From Candidatus Methanimicrococcus odontotermitis (GTDB lineage: Archaea > Halobacteriota > Methanosarcinia > Methanosarcinales > Methanosarcinaceae): a DNA stretch of 64,000 bases. Below the pieces are notes generated by a model. That model had not been told where the DNA came from and made no database searches. It saw only the letters and a list, made by a program, of their open reading frames with translations. Shown one piece after another: positions 9,008 through 18,694 of the stretch (the stretch's first letter is position 1; each line of letters starts with the position of its first letter). The stretch lies in NCBI GenBank assembly GCA_031286065.1, contig JAITUZ010000050.1, positions 1-64,000 on the forward strand. Direction: 5' to 3'. The position numbers and the translations under genes are program-made.

Positions 9008-11446
9008 ATGTCTTTATCTTTATCCGGACTTTTCGAGAAAACAGGCAGATTTGCGGATTCAAATCGCTGGCTCGTTTTTATCGGCTTTATTGTTTTAATT
9101 TTAGTCGCTTTTTACGGGGCTTCTTCAATCGTTATGTATTCGGGAATGGATACTTATATCGCGAAAGAATCAAAAATGTATCAGGACCTGGATAAATACA
9201 ACAGCATGTTCAGCTCTGAAAATGTTGTTATCATGGTCGAAGGCGCGAATGTTTATGATCCCGCCGTTTTAAAAGCGGCGGACCGATTTGAAGCCATGAT
9301 GGCAGGCGTTGCGGGCGTCCGCGAAGTTGTCAGCCCCGCAGCCGTGATTAAAGCGACAAACGCTCAAATCACAGGCCGCTCCGAAATCCCGGCGTCGATT
9401 GAAGAGGTTCAGACGCTTATCGCGCTGAATCCCGCTGTCTATGAAGGTCTGATTTACGACAACACGCATTCTTTGATTTTAGTCAGCTACAGCGCAAATA
9501 TGTCTGAAGAGCAGAAAAATGAGATTTTAAATTCGGCCAAAGACGCCGTTAATTTTTCAGTTTTTCCGCCGGGCTGCACGATGATTGTCACGGGAAACGC
9601 CGCGTTAAACGCCGACATGAATACGGAGATGTCCGGCAGCATGGGTATTTTGCTTTTGCTTGCGCTGCTTTTAATGGTTGTCGCCTTAGGACTTGTTTTT
9701 AAAGGAGTTCGATGGCGGCTTTATCCGTTGGCGATCGTCATTTTCGGTTTGATTTATACTTTTGGAGCCATGGGTTTTTCGAAAATAAATATGACGATGG
9801 TGTCCATCGCCGCGTTTCCGATTTTGATCGGCCTCGGAATCGATTACGCGATCCAATTCCATAATCGTATGGAAGAGGAGCTTCGAAGATGTTCTGTCCG
9901 GCGCGAGGCCGTCATTTCAACATTTAAATACACAGGTCCGGCCGTTTTAACGGCTCTGTTCGTGACATGCGTCAGTTTCGTCTCTCTTTTAACCTCATCC
10001 GTTCCGATGATTCAGGATTTCGGGAAATTATTGGTTATCGGATGTATTGCCTGTTATACCGCGGCTTTGTTTTTCGGCGTCATCTCTCTTTATTTCTTAG
10101 ACAAATGGGCCGAGAGAGTTCACCTCAAAGAGGAACGAACGGGCAGAAAAAGTATCCTCAGCCGTTTGTTGCCGGCACTGGAAAGGTATAAAGCGCGTGA
10201 AACCGGCTCGGATCTCCGCGGGTCTGAAAACGGACCTGAAACGGATGCTGGCGGAAACATTATTACAAACACTTTGAACAAAGTCATTGATTTTACTCTC
10301 CGCCATAAGAAAACGATTTTCATGGTCGCGGTCGTGACCGGAATCTTGGGGATTTACGCCGATTCCACCATTCCCGCCGAAACCGATTTTAAAACATACA
10401 TTCCTCAAGATATGCCCGCTCTGGTCGATTTCTATCATATGGGGTCTGTCATGGGCGGCGATGAATCCATTAACATTATGATTGAAACGTCGGACATCTC
10501 ATCACCTCTCGTTTTAAAATGGATGGATGAATTCGGCACCTATCAAACCGTAAATCAGGATTATGTGTACGGCGCCGTGAGTTTGGCGTCTGTTGTCAAA
10601 GAAGAGAACGGCGGCATCATTCCCGATACGGAAGAAGAAATCCGGGCTATTTACGGCCGGCTTCCGGCAAGTGTTATGGAACAGTATTCCTACGGAAACT
10701 CCATGCTTCTCCTGAATCTGGATATCGGGTCGGCAACAAGCGATTTACCGATGGACGGCGTCAAAACGCTTGTTGAAATTGTTGAAGAAGATCTGAATTG
10801 GTACCGAATGCCGCCCGGAACAACGGCAACGCTCACCGGCGCAACGGTCCCGTACACGGAATTGCTGGACTCTTTGCTTTCGGGACGGGTTCAGCAAACC
10901 GTTTTGGGTGTTTTTCTCGTGTTTGCCGCGCTTTTGCTGATTTACAGAGATTTTTACAAATCCATCGGTCCGGTGCTGACAATCGGTTTGGTTATCGGGT
11001 GGTCTGGACTTGTTATGTACGCTTTTCATATCGTTTACACGCCGATGACAGCGGTGATGGGCTGTATGATCTTGGGCGCAGGATCGGAATATTCGATTCT
11101 GCTGATGGAGCGTTATTATGAAGAAAAAAGCCGCGGGCTCAATTCAACGGAAGCCATGAGAACGGCCGTCACAAACACAGGTATCGCTCTTGTGGTTTCG
11201 GGAACAACAACGATTTTCGGGTTCTTAGCGCTGACCGCATCGTCTTTCGGCATGCTTTCCAGTTTCGGTCTGGTGACGGTGATTAATATGCTGATGACGC
11301 TTTTGGCTTCATTTGTTGTCTTCCCGCCGCTGATGCTGACATTTGACAATTTCAGAGATAAAGGACTCCGAAGGACCGCCGAAGATGTGAAAGACGCTTT
11401 CTTCGCAATGATAAAAACAAATAAGAAAACAGAGATGATTGAATGA
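9008..11446 (+). CDS. RND-family exporter, HAE3/MMPL type
   Basis: An 812-residue membrane protein with duplicated RND architecture: a first transmembrane helix near residues 20-45, a large extracytoplasmic loop, a helix bundle with GLGIDYAIQFHNRMEEEL, a second TM/loop half beginning near residue 430, and a second bundle with GAGSEYSILLMERYYEE. This fits the hydrophobe/amphiphile exporter-3 or MMPL group. ATG 9008 follows an AT-rich promoter region with a TATA-like element (TTTTATATAA, about 8918). The stop overlaps the next start by 4 bases (ATGA). The two following S-layer-type proteins probably act with it at the envelope. Confidence 0.9.
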   Translation: MSLSLSGLFEKTGRFADSNRWLVFIGFIVLILVAFYGASSIVMYSGMDTYIAKESKMYQDLDKYNSMFSSENVVIMVEGANVYDPAVLKAADRFEAMMAGVAGVREVVSPAAVIKATNAQITGRSEIPASIEEVQTLIALNPAVYEGLIYDNTHSLILVSYSANMSEEQKNEILNSAKDAVNFSVFPPGCTMIVTGNAALNADMNTEMSGSMGILLLLALLLMVVALGLVFKGVRWRLYPLAIVIFGLIYTFGAMGFSKINMTMVSIAAFPILIGLGIDYAIQFHNRMEEELRRCSVRREAVISTFKYTGPAVLTALFVTCVSFVSLLTSSVPMIQDFGKLLVIGCIACYTAALFFGVISLYFLDKWAERVHLKEERTGRKSILSRLLPALERYKARETGSDLRGSENGPETDAGGNIITNTLNKVIDFTLRHKKTIFMVAVVTGILGIYADSTIPAETDFKTYIPQDMPALVDFYHMGSVMGGDESINIMIETSDISSPLVLKWMDEFGTYQTVNQDYVYGAVSLASVVKEENGGIIPDTEEEIRAIYGRLPASVMEQYSYGNSMLLLNLDIGSATSDLPMDGVKTLVEIVEEDLNWYRMPPGTTATLTGATVPYTELLDSLLSGRVQQTVLGVFLVFAALLLIYRDFYKSIGPVLTIGLVIGWSGLVMYAFHIVYTPMTAVMGCMILGAGSEYSILLMERYYEEKSRGLNSTEAMRTAVTNTGIALVVSGTTTIFGFLALTASSFGMLSSFGLVTVINMLMTLLASFVVFPPLMLTFDNFRDKGLRRTAEDVKDAFFAMIKTNKKTEMIE

Positions 11447-12816
11447 GCAGGAAAATGAAAGTCGAAAAATCATCCGAAATGACAAATCCGGTGCAGGATG
11501 ACAGATCAATAAATACGCGATCCGGCAGCCAAAGCGGTCTGAACAAAAAACAGACTTTTAAGCATGTCTGTTTGATCGCTTCAGTGTTCATTCTTTTCTC
11601 TTTGTGCGGTCCGGCCGCCGCGGATAGTTTTTCTCCGGTGATGCCGTCGGATACGCTTGACTATTATACGGGCTACGGCGAACCCGATCTCACCGCCTCG
11701 CTTCGCGGAAACAATGAATTCGGCAAAGGCGATTCATCCACACTTCAGATTTCAATCGCCAACAAAGGGGAACTCGAAAAACTGGTTGCTCGGGAATATA
11801 TCTCCCCCGCGAATTTGTCATATGAAGACATTGAAATTTTAAACGAGTCACTTATTGATTACGCCAATAGGACTTATAAGCATGAACCGAAGGTGTCCGT
11901 TATCAAATTGGAAGACTACGCGATTTATTCGATGGAATACAGAAATATGACCGCTCAAAACAGTTTGGCAACCGCCGAAATGCAGATTGAGGCCGGACGA
12001 ACGGCCGCGAAAAATCTGAACGTTAAATTCGAAATCGACAGTCCTTATATCAAAGTCGGAGACGCCGGAGATTACACTTATATCCCGTCAATTGCAGGCG
12101 GTTCCTATGATGTCGCGAAAGTTCCAATCAGCATCAGCCCGAATACGCCGGCAGGTGAATATTTCGTGAACATGACAATTGATTATCAGTATCCGTCCAA
12201 TGCGAAAATGATCCGCTCCGGCGTTTCTGAAGACGGCGGATTTACCGTATTTATGTATTCCGATTCGTATGTTCAAGAGTACGAATCGCGCCGCGTTGTT
12301 ATACCGATTCCGATCTATGTGGAAGGCGGCGCGGTTTTTGAAACGTCCGAAATCAAAGAAACGCTTTCAGCCGGAAAAACAAATACGATTGCCGTAACGT
12401 ACACAAATGTCGGAGATGAAACCGCTTACAGCGCAGAAGCGAAACTCAGTTTGATGTATCCTCTCAGTTCATCTAAAAACAAAGCGCTGTTGGGGGATGT
12501 CGCGCCCGGGGAATCCGTTATTGTCAAATATCCTATCGCGGCTCACTCAACCGCGATTGAGAAAACTTACGGCATCAACACAGATGTCCGGTATTATGAC
12601 GAAGATGATAAACTTCAAATCGCGCCCGGCATTAAAATGGATGTTCTGATGGTGAACCCGTTTACACTTTTCACATTCCGGAATATTTTAATCGGCGTAT
12701 TGATTTTTGTCGCCGCTTCGTTGATTTATGATTATTCTAAGAAAACTAAGACAAAGAACAGCGGCGGAGATAAGGGTGAGCCGGCCGCCGCTGAATCCGA
12801 AAATGAAAAAATTTAA
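11443..12816 (+). CDS. COG1361-type S-layer-related envelope protein
   Basis: A 457-residue exported protein. A long, charged N-terminal stretch precedes a signal-type segment near residues 45-62 (VCLIASVFILFSL) ending at AAADS. The ectodomain has beta-rich NEW3/CARDB-like segments (TNTIAVTYTNVGDETAYSAE) typical of COG1361 proteins, a C-terminal transmembrane helix (RNILIGVLIFVAASLIYDY), and a short charged cytoplasmic tail. It overlaps the RND gene by 4 bases, an arrangement that suggests translational coupling and an accessory role for the exporter. The next gene is a homologue. Confidence 0.8.
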   Translation: MSRKMKVEKSSEMTNPVQDDRSINTRSGSQSGLNKKQTFKHVCLIASVFILFSLCGPAAADSFSPVMPSDTLDYYTGYGEPDLTASLRGNNEFGKGDSSTLQISIANKGELEKLVAREYISPANLSYEDIEILNESLIDYANRTYKHEPKVSVIKLEDYAIYSMEYRNMTAQNSLATAEMQIEAGRTAAKNLNVKFEIDSPYIKVGDAGDYTYIPSIAGGSYDVAKVPISISPNTPAGEYFVNMTIDYQYPSNAKMIRSGVSEDGGFTVFMYSDSYVQEYESRRVVIPIPIYVEGGAVFETSEIKETLSAGKTNTIAVTYTNVGDETAYSAEAKLSLMYPLSSSKNKALLGDVAPGESVIVKYPIAAHSTAIEKTYGINTDVRYYDEDDKLQIAPGIKMDVLMVNPFTLFTFRNILIGVLIFVAASLIYDYSKKTKTKNSGGDKGEPAAAESENEKI

Positions 12817-12856
12817 AATGAAATTCATCTCCTCCTATTGAATTGATGTGATCTTT

Positions 12857-14026
12857 ATGTTCAAAAATATTAAAAAATATATGACCTTTGCCGTTTTGGC
12901 AATTTTTGTCTTCAGCGCGGCGGCATCTTTTGCTGCGGGCGCGGCTGCGAATCAAACGTATTACGGCAGTCTGAGCAACAATTATTACTCGTTTTACGGC
13001 GGGCCGGATATTTATGCCGGCGTACAGGGCAACGGTGAATATTCCCGCGGACAAACCGTTTCGATTCCGCTGACATTGTCAAACCACGGCGTTATTGAAG
13101 GTTTTAAAACAGAAAATGAAGTCAAAGACACCAATGGATCAATTGGGCAGCAGCTGAACGCCACGCTTCAAAAAATGGAAGTTGAAAACATCAACACGAT
13201 TTTGACGGCGGTCGGCGTTACTGCAACTTTAAAATCAGACGTTTCAGGAATTACCGTCAAAACCGGACCGCAGGAAGCCGGCAGCATGACACCGGGTGCC
13301 GTTTCCTCTCCGATCAATTATTATGTCGATATTCAAAAAGACGTGCCGGCCGGTGAATATAACTTGACTTTGACTGTCTCTTATAAGCATTTAAGAAACG
13401 TCATTTATGAAGCGGACGCGGTGGGTACAAACGACGTGCTGACCAACATCCGCAACTTAAACGCTTCTTACTGGTATAATGAAAACGTCACCAAAGACAT
13501 TCCTGTCACAGTCAAAGTCATCGGGGCGACTAAATTCGACATTGTAAAAGTCGAACACAATTTATCCTCGAAGAACAGCGGAATGCTTTATGTGACATAT
13601 ATCAACAACGGTGAGGAAACAGCGAACAATTCATTTGTCCGCTTGAGCACAGCGACACCTTTCAGTACGACTGACGACCAGTCCTATCTCGGACCAGTCA
13701 AGCCGGGAGACGAGGTGACCGCCGCTTTTAAAATCAGCGTCGACGGCGACTCTGTCATCTATGATAAGCTTTATGCTATCAACAGCGAAATCCTGTATGA
13801 AGACAATTACGGGCACCAAAAGATCACGGACGCGTTAAAAGTTGAAATTCGGGTCGCGCAAGATCCGGCAATAACGCCGGTCACGGCAATCCTCGCGGTT
13901 TTAGTTTTAATCGTTCTCGGCACCGCGGTTTACTATGTCTTGGCAGCCCGAAAATACAAGAAACAGGGACTCGACAAAAAACCGTTTGACGGACTGCGTG
14001 AAAAGATTTCCGGCGGAAAAAAGTGA
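12857..14026 (+). CDS. COG1361-type S-layer-related envelope protein, second copy
   Basis: A 389-residue homologue of the preceding protein: signal peptide (MTFAVLAIFVFSAAASFAAG), beta-rich ectodomain with SGMLYVTYINNGEETANNSF in place of the CARDB-like strand pair, C-terminal membrane helix (VTAILAVLVLIVLGTAVYYV) and basic tail ending GGKK. GTG 12848 is possible, but ATG 12857 is preceded by GTGATC at a suitable distance. It follows 40 bp after its paralogue and ends the probable RND operon. The Y-rich start of the mature part (YYGS...NYYSFYGGPDIYAG) matches DYYTGYGEPDLTA in the upstream gene. Confidence 0.8.
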   Translation: MFKNIKKYMTFAVLAIFVFSAAASFAAGAAANQTYYGSLSNNYYSFYGGPDIYAGVQGNGEYSRGQTVSIPLTLSNHGVIEGFKTENEVKDTNGSIGQQLNATLQKMEVENINTILTAVGVTATLKSDVSGITVKTGPQEAGSMTPGAVSSPINYYVDIQKDVPAGEYNLTLTVSYKHLRNVIYEADAVGTNDVLTNIRNLNASYWYNENVTKDIPVTVKVIGATKFDIVKVEHNLSSKNSGMLYVTYINNGEETANNSFVRLSTATPFSTTDDQSYLGPVKPGDEVTAAFKISVDGDSVIYDKLYAINSEILYEDNYGHQKITDALKVEIRVAQDPAITPVTAILAVLVLIVLGTAVYYVLAARKYKKQGLDKKPFDGLREKISGGKK

Positions 14027-14121
14027 AAAGGGATTGCCGCTTTTCATTTTTTTTGCGGCTGAAGGCCGCCGTTTTTAAATGTTCTTCTCTTAATGCGTTT
14101 TTAATCGGATTATATGATTTT

Positions 14122-14964
14122 TTAAAGTTCAATTTCGACATCATAGATCCGGCTCGGAATTTCCTGATGAATTCGCCAAAAGGGTTCTTCACCGTAAATT
14201 TCAATCATTTTTTTCGTTTTTTTCGGAACGGTTTTCGGACCGAGAACAAAACCCGGTTTTTTGGGGTCGTCAACGTAATCGGTTTCCATTAAAAAGCGGT
14301 TTCCCTGCTCCAGCGCGATTTCTATATTGTCTTTGGCGGCCGGAATGCTCGGATAAATGCCGAATTTTTCGGCGGCAGAAATCAGCGGCGTCGCATGATG
14401 GTTGATAACTTTTTCAGGGCTGAGGCCGGCTTTTTGAGCGAGTTTTGAAATCTCTTCCGCGCTTTTTGGCGTCATATCTTCAACATGGAGCTGAACGGCG
14501 CATTTCAGTTCTCGGCCGAGCTCAAAAACCCGGCTCATCACGGAATCGGAAGCGTTTTGAATTTCCGGCGCTGTCGGGAAGTGTGGCCGCCCGCTTTTGA
14601 GCGCGGCCGCTTTTCCTTCTCTGATGTAAGCGGCGGCAATGTCAAATCCGCCGCACATGATTTCTACCGCTTTCTCAATACCGTTTTCTTCGGACAGATA
14701 AAGAATATCCACCGGATGAATGCCCAATACGGGAAAAGCGGTCACGCCCGTTTTATTAATTTTGGCGGCGGTTTCAATCGTTTGGTCAAAAACAAGTTTG
14801 TAATCCTCCGGCTTTTTGACGGAAACGCCGAGATGACGGCTCGGCAATGTCACCAAAAATATGTGCGTTCCGCCGGCTTTCTGAAAATCTGAAACGGCTT
14901 CTAAACCGCGGCCGCGTTTCACGTCAATGTGGATATGATTGTCCGTTATCGGAAGTTGAGGCAT
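14122..14964 (-). CDS. TatD-related metal-dependent hydrolase
   Basis: A 280-residue amidohydrolase-fold protein of the archaeal TatD-related type (COG1831). The metal-binding start is ITDNHIHIDVKRGRG. Later come AFPVLGIHPVD, VQLHVEDM, VINHHATP and FLMETDYVDDPKKP, placing His and Asp ligands at the ends of the barrel strands. The physiological substrate is unknown. The frame is open to ATG 14985, but ATG 14964 has GGGGA six bases upstream and directly precedes the conserved segment. It stands alone, divergent from the LpdD-like/UbiX pair. Confidence 0.8.
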   Translation of the reverse strand: MPQLPITDNHIHIDVKRGRGLEAVSDFQKAGGTHIFLVTLPSRHLGVSVKKPEDYKLVFDQTIETAAKINKTGVTAFPVLGIHPVDILYLSEENGIEKAVEIMCGGFDIAAAYIREGKAAALKSGRPHFPTAPEIQNASDSVMSRVFELGRELKCAVQLHVEDMTPKSAEEISKLAQKAGLSPEKVINHHATPLISAAEKFGIYPSIPAAKDNIEIALEQGNRFLMETDYVDDPKKPGFVLGPKTVPKKTKKMIEIYGEEPFWRIHQEIPSRIYDVEIEL

Positions 14965-15072
14965 AAGATTTCCCCGATTTTTCAATTATTGAATTAAATA
15001 TTTATTGTTGTCTTTTCATTTTGCTTTTATAAAAGATTTTCATCCAATCATTTTTCAAAACGGGGAATTTTA

Positions 15073-15420
15073 ATGAAAACATCTAAAACCATCGGCCGCC
15101 TTACATTGCAATTAGAGGGAAATGAAGTCGGCAGCGACTTGCTGGTGACGCTGACCGGCGGTCAAGCGCATATCGGCGCGGCGGCGCTGGCGTATCCTGA
15201 TAAAGAAACGGGAAGGATTACGGTGTCTGTTTTGTCAGCCCCCGGTCATAAAGAAGAAGAAATCGCGCTTGCCGGTGCGAGATTCATCAGCGGAGAAACG
15301 AAAAAAACCGTTTTGTTTGCTGCCGGCATTCATTTAGATGACATTTCCGCCGAGGAAATCAATGAAATTAATAAAACATGCGCGGAATTGATTCAAAATT
15401 GTTTGAACAATTCAGATTAA
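15073..15420 (+). CDS. LpdD-like prenylated-flavin chaperone domain protein
   Basis: A 115-residue protein with the compact fold pattern of LpdD-like proteins: VGSDLLVTLTGGQAHIGAAA, then VSVLSAPGHKEEEIA, then AGIHLDDISAEEINEIN. The family is associated with UbiD-type decarboxylases and prenylated FMN. The next gene, 17 bp downstream, is UbiX, the enzyme that makes prenyl-FMN, which supports the assignment. A good GGGGA ribosome-binding site precedes ATG 15073. The role is inferred from family and context. Confidence 0.7.
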   Translation: MKTSKTIGRLTLQLEGNEVGSDLLVTLTGGQAHIGAAALAYPDKETGRITVSVLSAPGHKEEEIALAGARFISGETKKTVLFAAGIHLDDISAEEINEINKTCAELIQNCLNNSD

Positions 15421-15437
15421 GTGAAAGAGAGGATGAA

Positions 15438-15995
15438 ATGGAACTCATTATCGGGATCAGCGGGGCATCCGGTGCAGGTTACGGCATCCGTTTGCTTGAA
15501 ATTTTGAAGGAGACGGAAATCAAAATTCATTTAATTATGACAAAAGCCGCCGAAGAAATCATTCAAACGGAAACGGATCATGACCCTGAAGAAATTCGGA
15601 AGCTGGCGGATTTTGTATGGGACGAAAATGATTTTTCGGCGCCGATCGCCAGCGGATCTTATAAAACGGCCGGCATGATCATTGCGCCGTGCAGCATGAA
15701 AACGCTCGGCCAGGTCGCAGGCGGCATTTCCGACAATCTGCTTGTCCGCGCCGCCGATGTCTGTTTGAAAGAAGAGAGAAAATTGATTCTGATGGTCAGA
15801 GAAACGCCTCTCAGTCTGGTCCATTTGGAAAACATGGTCGCCGCCAAGAAAGCCGGCGCGACGATAATGCCGGCATGTCCCGGATTTTACAGCCGGCCGG
15901 AATCGATTGACGACTTATTCAACATCATGGCCGGACGCGCTTTGGATCTGGCGGGCGTTGAAAATCATATTTATAAGCGCTGGAAAGAAGAGTGA
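15438..15995 (+). CDS. ubiX: UbiX-family flavin prenyltransferase
   Basis: A 185-residue flavoprotein that joins a dimethylallyl group to reduced FMN to make prenyl-FMN, the cofactor of UbiD-type decarboxylases. The FMN-binding start is LIIGISGASGAGYGIRLLEI; IASGSYKTAGMIIAPCSMKT and RETPLSLVHLENM are classic UbiX motifs, ending in PACPGFYSRPESIDDL. In archaea a UbiD-type enzyme (anhydromevalonate phosphate decarboxylase) of the modified mevalonate pathway needs prenyl-FMN, a likely client. ATG 15438 is chosen because GAGG (15429-15432) lies 5 bases upstream. Confidence 0.93.
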   Translation: MELIIGISGASGAGYGIRLLEILKETEIKIHLIMTKAAEEIIQTETDHDPEEIRKLADFVWDENDFSAPIASGSYKTAGMIIAPCSMKTLGQVAGGISDNLLVRAADVCLKEERKLILMVRETPLSLVHLENMVAAKKAGATIMPACPGFYSRPESIDDLFNIMAGRALDLAGVENHIYKRWKEE

Positions 15996-16096
15996 TTTTT
16001 AAAAAACCGAATCTATTTGAACACGTTTAAAAATCCAAATCTTTATAATCATAAAGCGTTTTTATTTTTTCTCTCAACAGGAACTCACTTCAATAT

Positions 16097-16171
16097 GGGA
16101 TAGTAGGGTAGCTTGGTACATCCTCGAGCGTTTGGGACGCTTGGACCGCGGTTCAAATCCGCGCTATCCCA
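16097..16171 (+). tRNA. tRNA-Pro(TGG)
   Basis: A full cloverleaf can be drawn: acceptor GGGATAG/CTATCCC with discriminator A, D-arm GGGT...CATCC, anticodon stem GAGCG/CGCTT with loop TTTGGGA (anticodon TGG), and T-stem CGCGG/CCGCG with loop TTCAAAT. CCA is not encoded. A second proline tRNA follows 63 bp downstream. Confidence 0.95.
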
Positions 16172-16234
16172 TAAGATTAAAATATCAACACATTCTTTTA
16201 TCATTCCCGAAAAATCCGCTTTTGTTTTCAGCAT

Positions 16235-16309
16235 GGGATAGTAGGGTAGCTTGGTCCATCCTCGGACGTTCGGGACGTTCGGACTGCGGTTCAAATCCGC
16301 GCTATCCCA
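16235..16309 (+). tRNA. tRNA-Pro(CGG)
   Basis: The same acceptor and nearly the same D- and T-arms as the upstream copy, but anticodon stem GGACG/CGTTC with loop TTCGGGA (anticodon CGG). Sequence identity outside the anticodon arm indicates a tandem duplication followed by isoacceptor divergence. CCA is not encoded. Confidence 0.95.
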
Positions 16310-16406
16310 TTTCTGTCTTTTAAACCGTTTTGAGACTTTTAATTTTAAAGTTTAATTTTATAATCCATTTTATATTCTGTTTATTCTGAAGTAAAAATGA
16401 GATATT

Positions 16407-16499
16407 TTAAATAACCTTTAGCAACCGAGTTATTTCATCTCTGCCGTTCAATGCTCCTTGATATTCAAAAACTTTTATTGAATTTTCGTGATTTTCATT
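16407..16499 (-). pseudogene. C-terminal fragment related to the ORF at 18413-18616
   Basis: In one minus-strand frame this reads IKVFEYQGALNGRDEIT and ends LLKVI-stop. It matches the end of the 18413-18616 ORF (LKYQGTLGGDEIIEIS). No start or upstream part remains, so it is a decayed copy. Confidence 0.5.
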
Positions 16500-16627
16500 C
16501 AGAAAGTGAAGATTACACGCATGATGTATTTTTTGTGTAATGATTTTTATGAAAACGTTCATATACGTATTTAATTATTTTAAAAAATGAGTAAAGATTT
16601 TACTTTAAATAATTGTGAGGTTGAATA

Positions 16628-17794
16628 ATGAATAAAAATATGATTAAATTGTCTTTGCTAATATGTTTTGTATTTCTTGGAATGTTAATTCCTGTATATG
16701 GCACCGAAGATATTCGTAAATCTGATACTGGTTTGGAATATGAAGAAGTTCTTAAAATAATTGATAACAATACTGCAACAAATCCGGATTTATTGAATGA
16801 ACTTTCAAAACAAGACAATATTCTGGCAGTTTACGGGACGATTCCAAAAAAGAGCAGTGGCGTTGAATCATATGAATGGTGGCTAACGCTCGATTCTGTT
16901 GCTAAATCAATTTCAAAAGATGAAGAGTTGCTAAATTCTCAGTATTTTTCGGGCATTGGTGCATATACAGCTGGTTATCTTTTTATTCAAATTTTAGAGG
17001 AGAATAAAGATTTTGTAAAAACCGAAGATTTGGAAGCAATGAAAAAAATTGTTGAGAAACATGCCGAAATGTACGGCATTCAAGATGTTCCGTTAGTAAT
17101 TAAAGTTGTAAAACCTGCTATATCCTTTGCTGCAAATCCAAATTCATATGTTAAAAATCCGTTAGGTGGTCTTCATATCGAAACAAATACAAGTGGAGGT
17201 ACTCTTGGATATGCTGTAAAATTTCAAAACAACTTTAGTAAGAAAGGCATGGTTACCGTTGCACATGTGTTACATTTCACTTCCAGGCCTGTGTACCAAT
17301 CTACTTCTGGAATAGGTTCACATTTGCTTGGAACACCGACAAGTATGAATAATTCATATGATTGTGTTTTTATTCCGGAAACTAATACTCGTAAGGCACA
17401 ACCATACATTTGTGATGGTGCAGGGAATGATCTAAAAGTAGTTGGTTCAGCCGGATCAGTCAGTCATAATATGTTAGTAGAAAAATCAGGGTCATATTCC
17501 GGATTTAGTCAAGGTTACTATATAGGAACGTTATATCGACAAAATTTCTCCATTCCTTCATCAAATTATACTGTAGAAACAGTGGGAATACTTGAGGAAA
17601 AGAATTACAATCCAAACCTCACGGTTCAAAAGAATGTTTCTATTAAGGGAGATAGTGGTGGACCGGTTTTTTCAAAATTCGGCAGTAATGCTGTAATGTT
17701 TGGAATTTTGGAAGGTGGAGATGGCAACGGGACGGCTTATTTTGTTTATTGTAATGATATTCGAGATTCTTTAGGAGTAGTTCCGTTAACTTAA
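16628..17794 (+). CDS. Secreted trypsin-fold serine protease with propeptide
   Basis: A 388-residue protein with signal peptide (LSLLICFVFLGMLIPVYG), a helical region to about residue 165 that resembles a propeptide, and a C-terminal chymotrypsin-fold domain. The catalytic triad can be read as His213 (MVTVAHV), Asp245 (SYDCVF) and Ser343 (KGDSGGPVF), like streptogrisin or alpha-lytic protease. It should act outside the cell after cleavage of the pro-region; the substrate is unknown. It is AT-richer than the core genes and uses ATA/AGA-type codons, suggesting transfer. A broken paralogue of its first 90 residues lies at 18695-18966. The nearest plausible ribosome-binding site is GAGGTTG. Confidence 0.8.
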   Translation: MNKNMIKLSLLICFVFLGMLIPVYGTEDIRKSDTGLEYEEVLKIIDNNTATNPDLLNELSKQDNILAVYGTIPKKSSGVESYEWWLTLDSVAKSISKDEELLNSQYFSGIGAYTAGYLFIQILEENKDFVKTEDLEAMKKIVEKHAEMYGIQDVPLVIKVVKPAISFAANPNSYVKNPLGGLHIETNTSGGTLGYAVKFQNNFSKKGMVTVAHVLHFTSRPVYQSTSGIGSHLLGTPTSMNNSYDCVFIPETNTRKAQPYICDGAGNDLKVVGSAGSVSHNMLVEKSGSYSGFSQGYYIGTLYRQNFSIPSSNYTVETVGILEEKNYNPNLTVQKNVSIKGDSGGPVFSKFGSNAVMFGILEGGDGNGTAYFVYCNDIRDSLGVVPLT

Positions 17795-17952
17795 TGCTGT
17801 GATGAAATGTCATTTCTCTTCAGGTTAAACTCATTTTTATATCTCTGTTTATTCAGAAATAAAAATGAGATGTTTTTAATAACTTTATGTCGGAACAGAG
17901 TCATTAACGAGCAAATAATCAAATCATAATTGCAAAGTTAATGTATTATCAA

Positions 17953-18035
17953 ATTTAAGATTCTTATCTTCAATCAAGAAGTGCCTAATTTCATGACTTC
18001 GATCGAAGTAATGAACTTCAAGCATTTTCTTGGGC
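17953..18035 (+). repeat. Dispersed palindrome-containing repeat, copy 1
   Basis: About 80 bp closely similar to the reverse complement of 54761-54842. Shared blocks are CTTATCTTCAATCAAGAAG, then ATTTCATGACTTCGATCGAAG, then TGAACTTCAA and TTTCTTGG. The core TTCATGACTTC-GATC-GAAGTAATGAA is a near-perfect inverted repeat with one mismatch. Confidence 0.75.
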
Positions 18036-18344
18036 TGTTCCGTTGAATGCAGGTTGTCGTTTTACGTTTCCGTTTTTCTTTTCTATCATTTATACGGTTT
18101 CTTCTATCTATTCTCTATATACTCTGTCGGAAAATTATATATCCGCCGAATTTGTTTTACAGGATGTCTGAGAGCTGAAAAAAAGGTTAAAGGCAAAAAT
18201 TTCCGAACAAAAAAACAGGTGAAATGGATGTTCGATGAAAAATTCTTCGATGATGAAGAAACGGATATACAAACGAAAAAAACAGTAAAAAGCAATCCGA
18301 TTTATGAATTGGATGCTGAGAAATACATTCGGGCATACAAATGA
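18030..18344 (+). CDS. Doubtful hypothetical ORF in accessory region
   Basis: A 104-codon frame. The first half is hydrophobic and cysteine-rich, the second half is charged (KKQVKWMFDEKFFDDEETD). There is no good start, no ribosome-binding site and no recognised family. The second half from about 18230 (MFDEKF) could be the only real part, or the frame could be accidental within an area of gene remnants. Confidence 0.25.
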   Translation: MGCSVECRLSFYVSVFLFYHLYGFFYLFSIYSVGKLYIRRICFTGCLRAEKKVKGKNFRTKKQVKWMFDEKFFDDEETDIQTKKTVKSNPIYELDAEKYIRAYK

Positions 18345-18412
18345 ACTGTCTTTGAATGTCAGATTTTTTATTTTTTGTTCTGATAATTAATTGTTTTTTC
18401 TTCAAGAGATAT

Positions 18413-18616
18413 TCATTGAGAGGCTGAAATAAGGTATTTTAAGCGGCTTTTTGAGATTTCAATTATTTCGTCTCCTCCCAATGTTCCTTGATATTTCAAG
18501 CCGTTTTTGATAAAATAACCTTCCGGCGGCTGAAGCTGATACTCCGGATTTTTCGGGTCCGACTGAATTAAAAATAGGACATATTCTTCTCCTATGGCGA
18601 ATTCAGGTTTTTTCAT
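18413..18616 (-). CDS. Short hypothetical protein, possibly the end of a lost secreted protein
   Basis: A 67-residue frame starting MKKPEFAIGEEYVLFLIQSD and ending with a GLKYQGTLGGDEIIEISKSR segment. It looks like the C-terminal part of a longer envelope protein, and a more degraded relative of its end lies at 16407-16499. No upstream coding extension is seen, so it may be a truncated remnant even though this frame is intact. Function unknown. Confidence 0.45.
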   Translation of the reverse strand: MKKPEFAIGEEYVLFLIQSDPKNPEYQLQPPEGYFIKNGLKYQGTLGGDEIIEISKSRLKYLISASQ

Positions 18617-18694
18617 ATATGATGAATGAACAACTTAGGTATGTTTCTAATGCAATAATAATCAATACGACTTTGATTCATTTTAGTGATACGT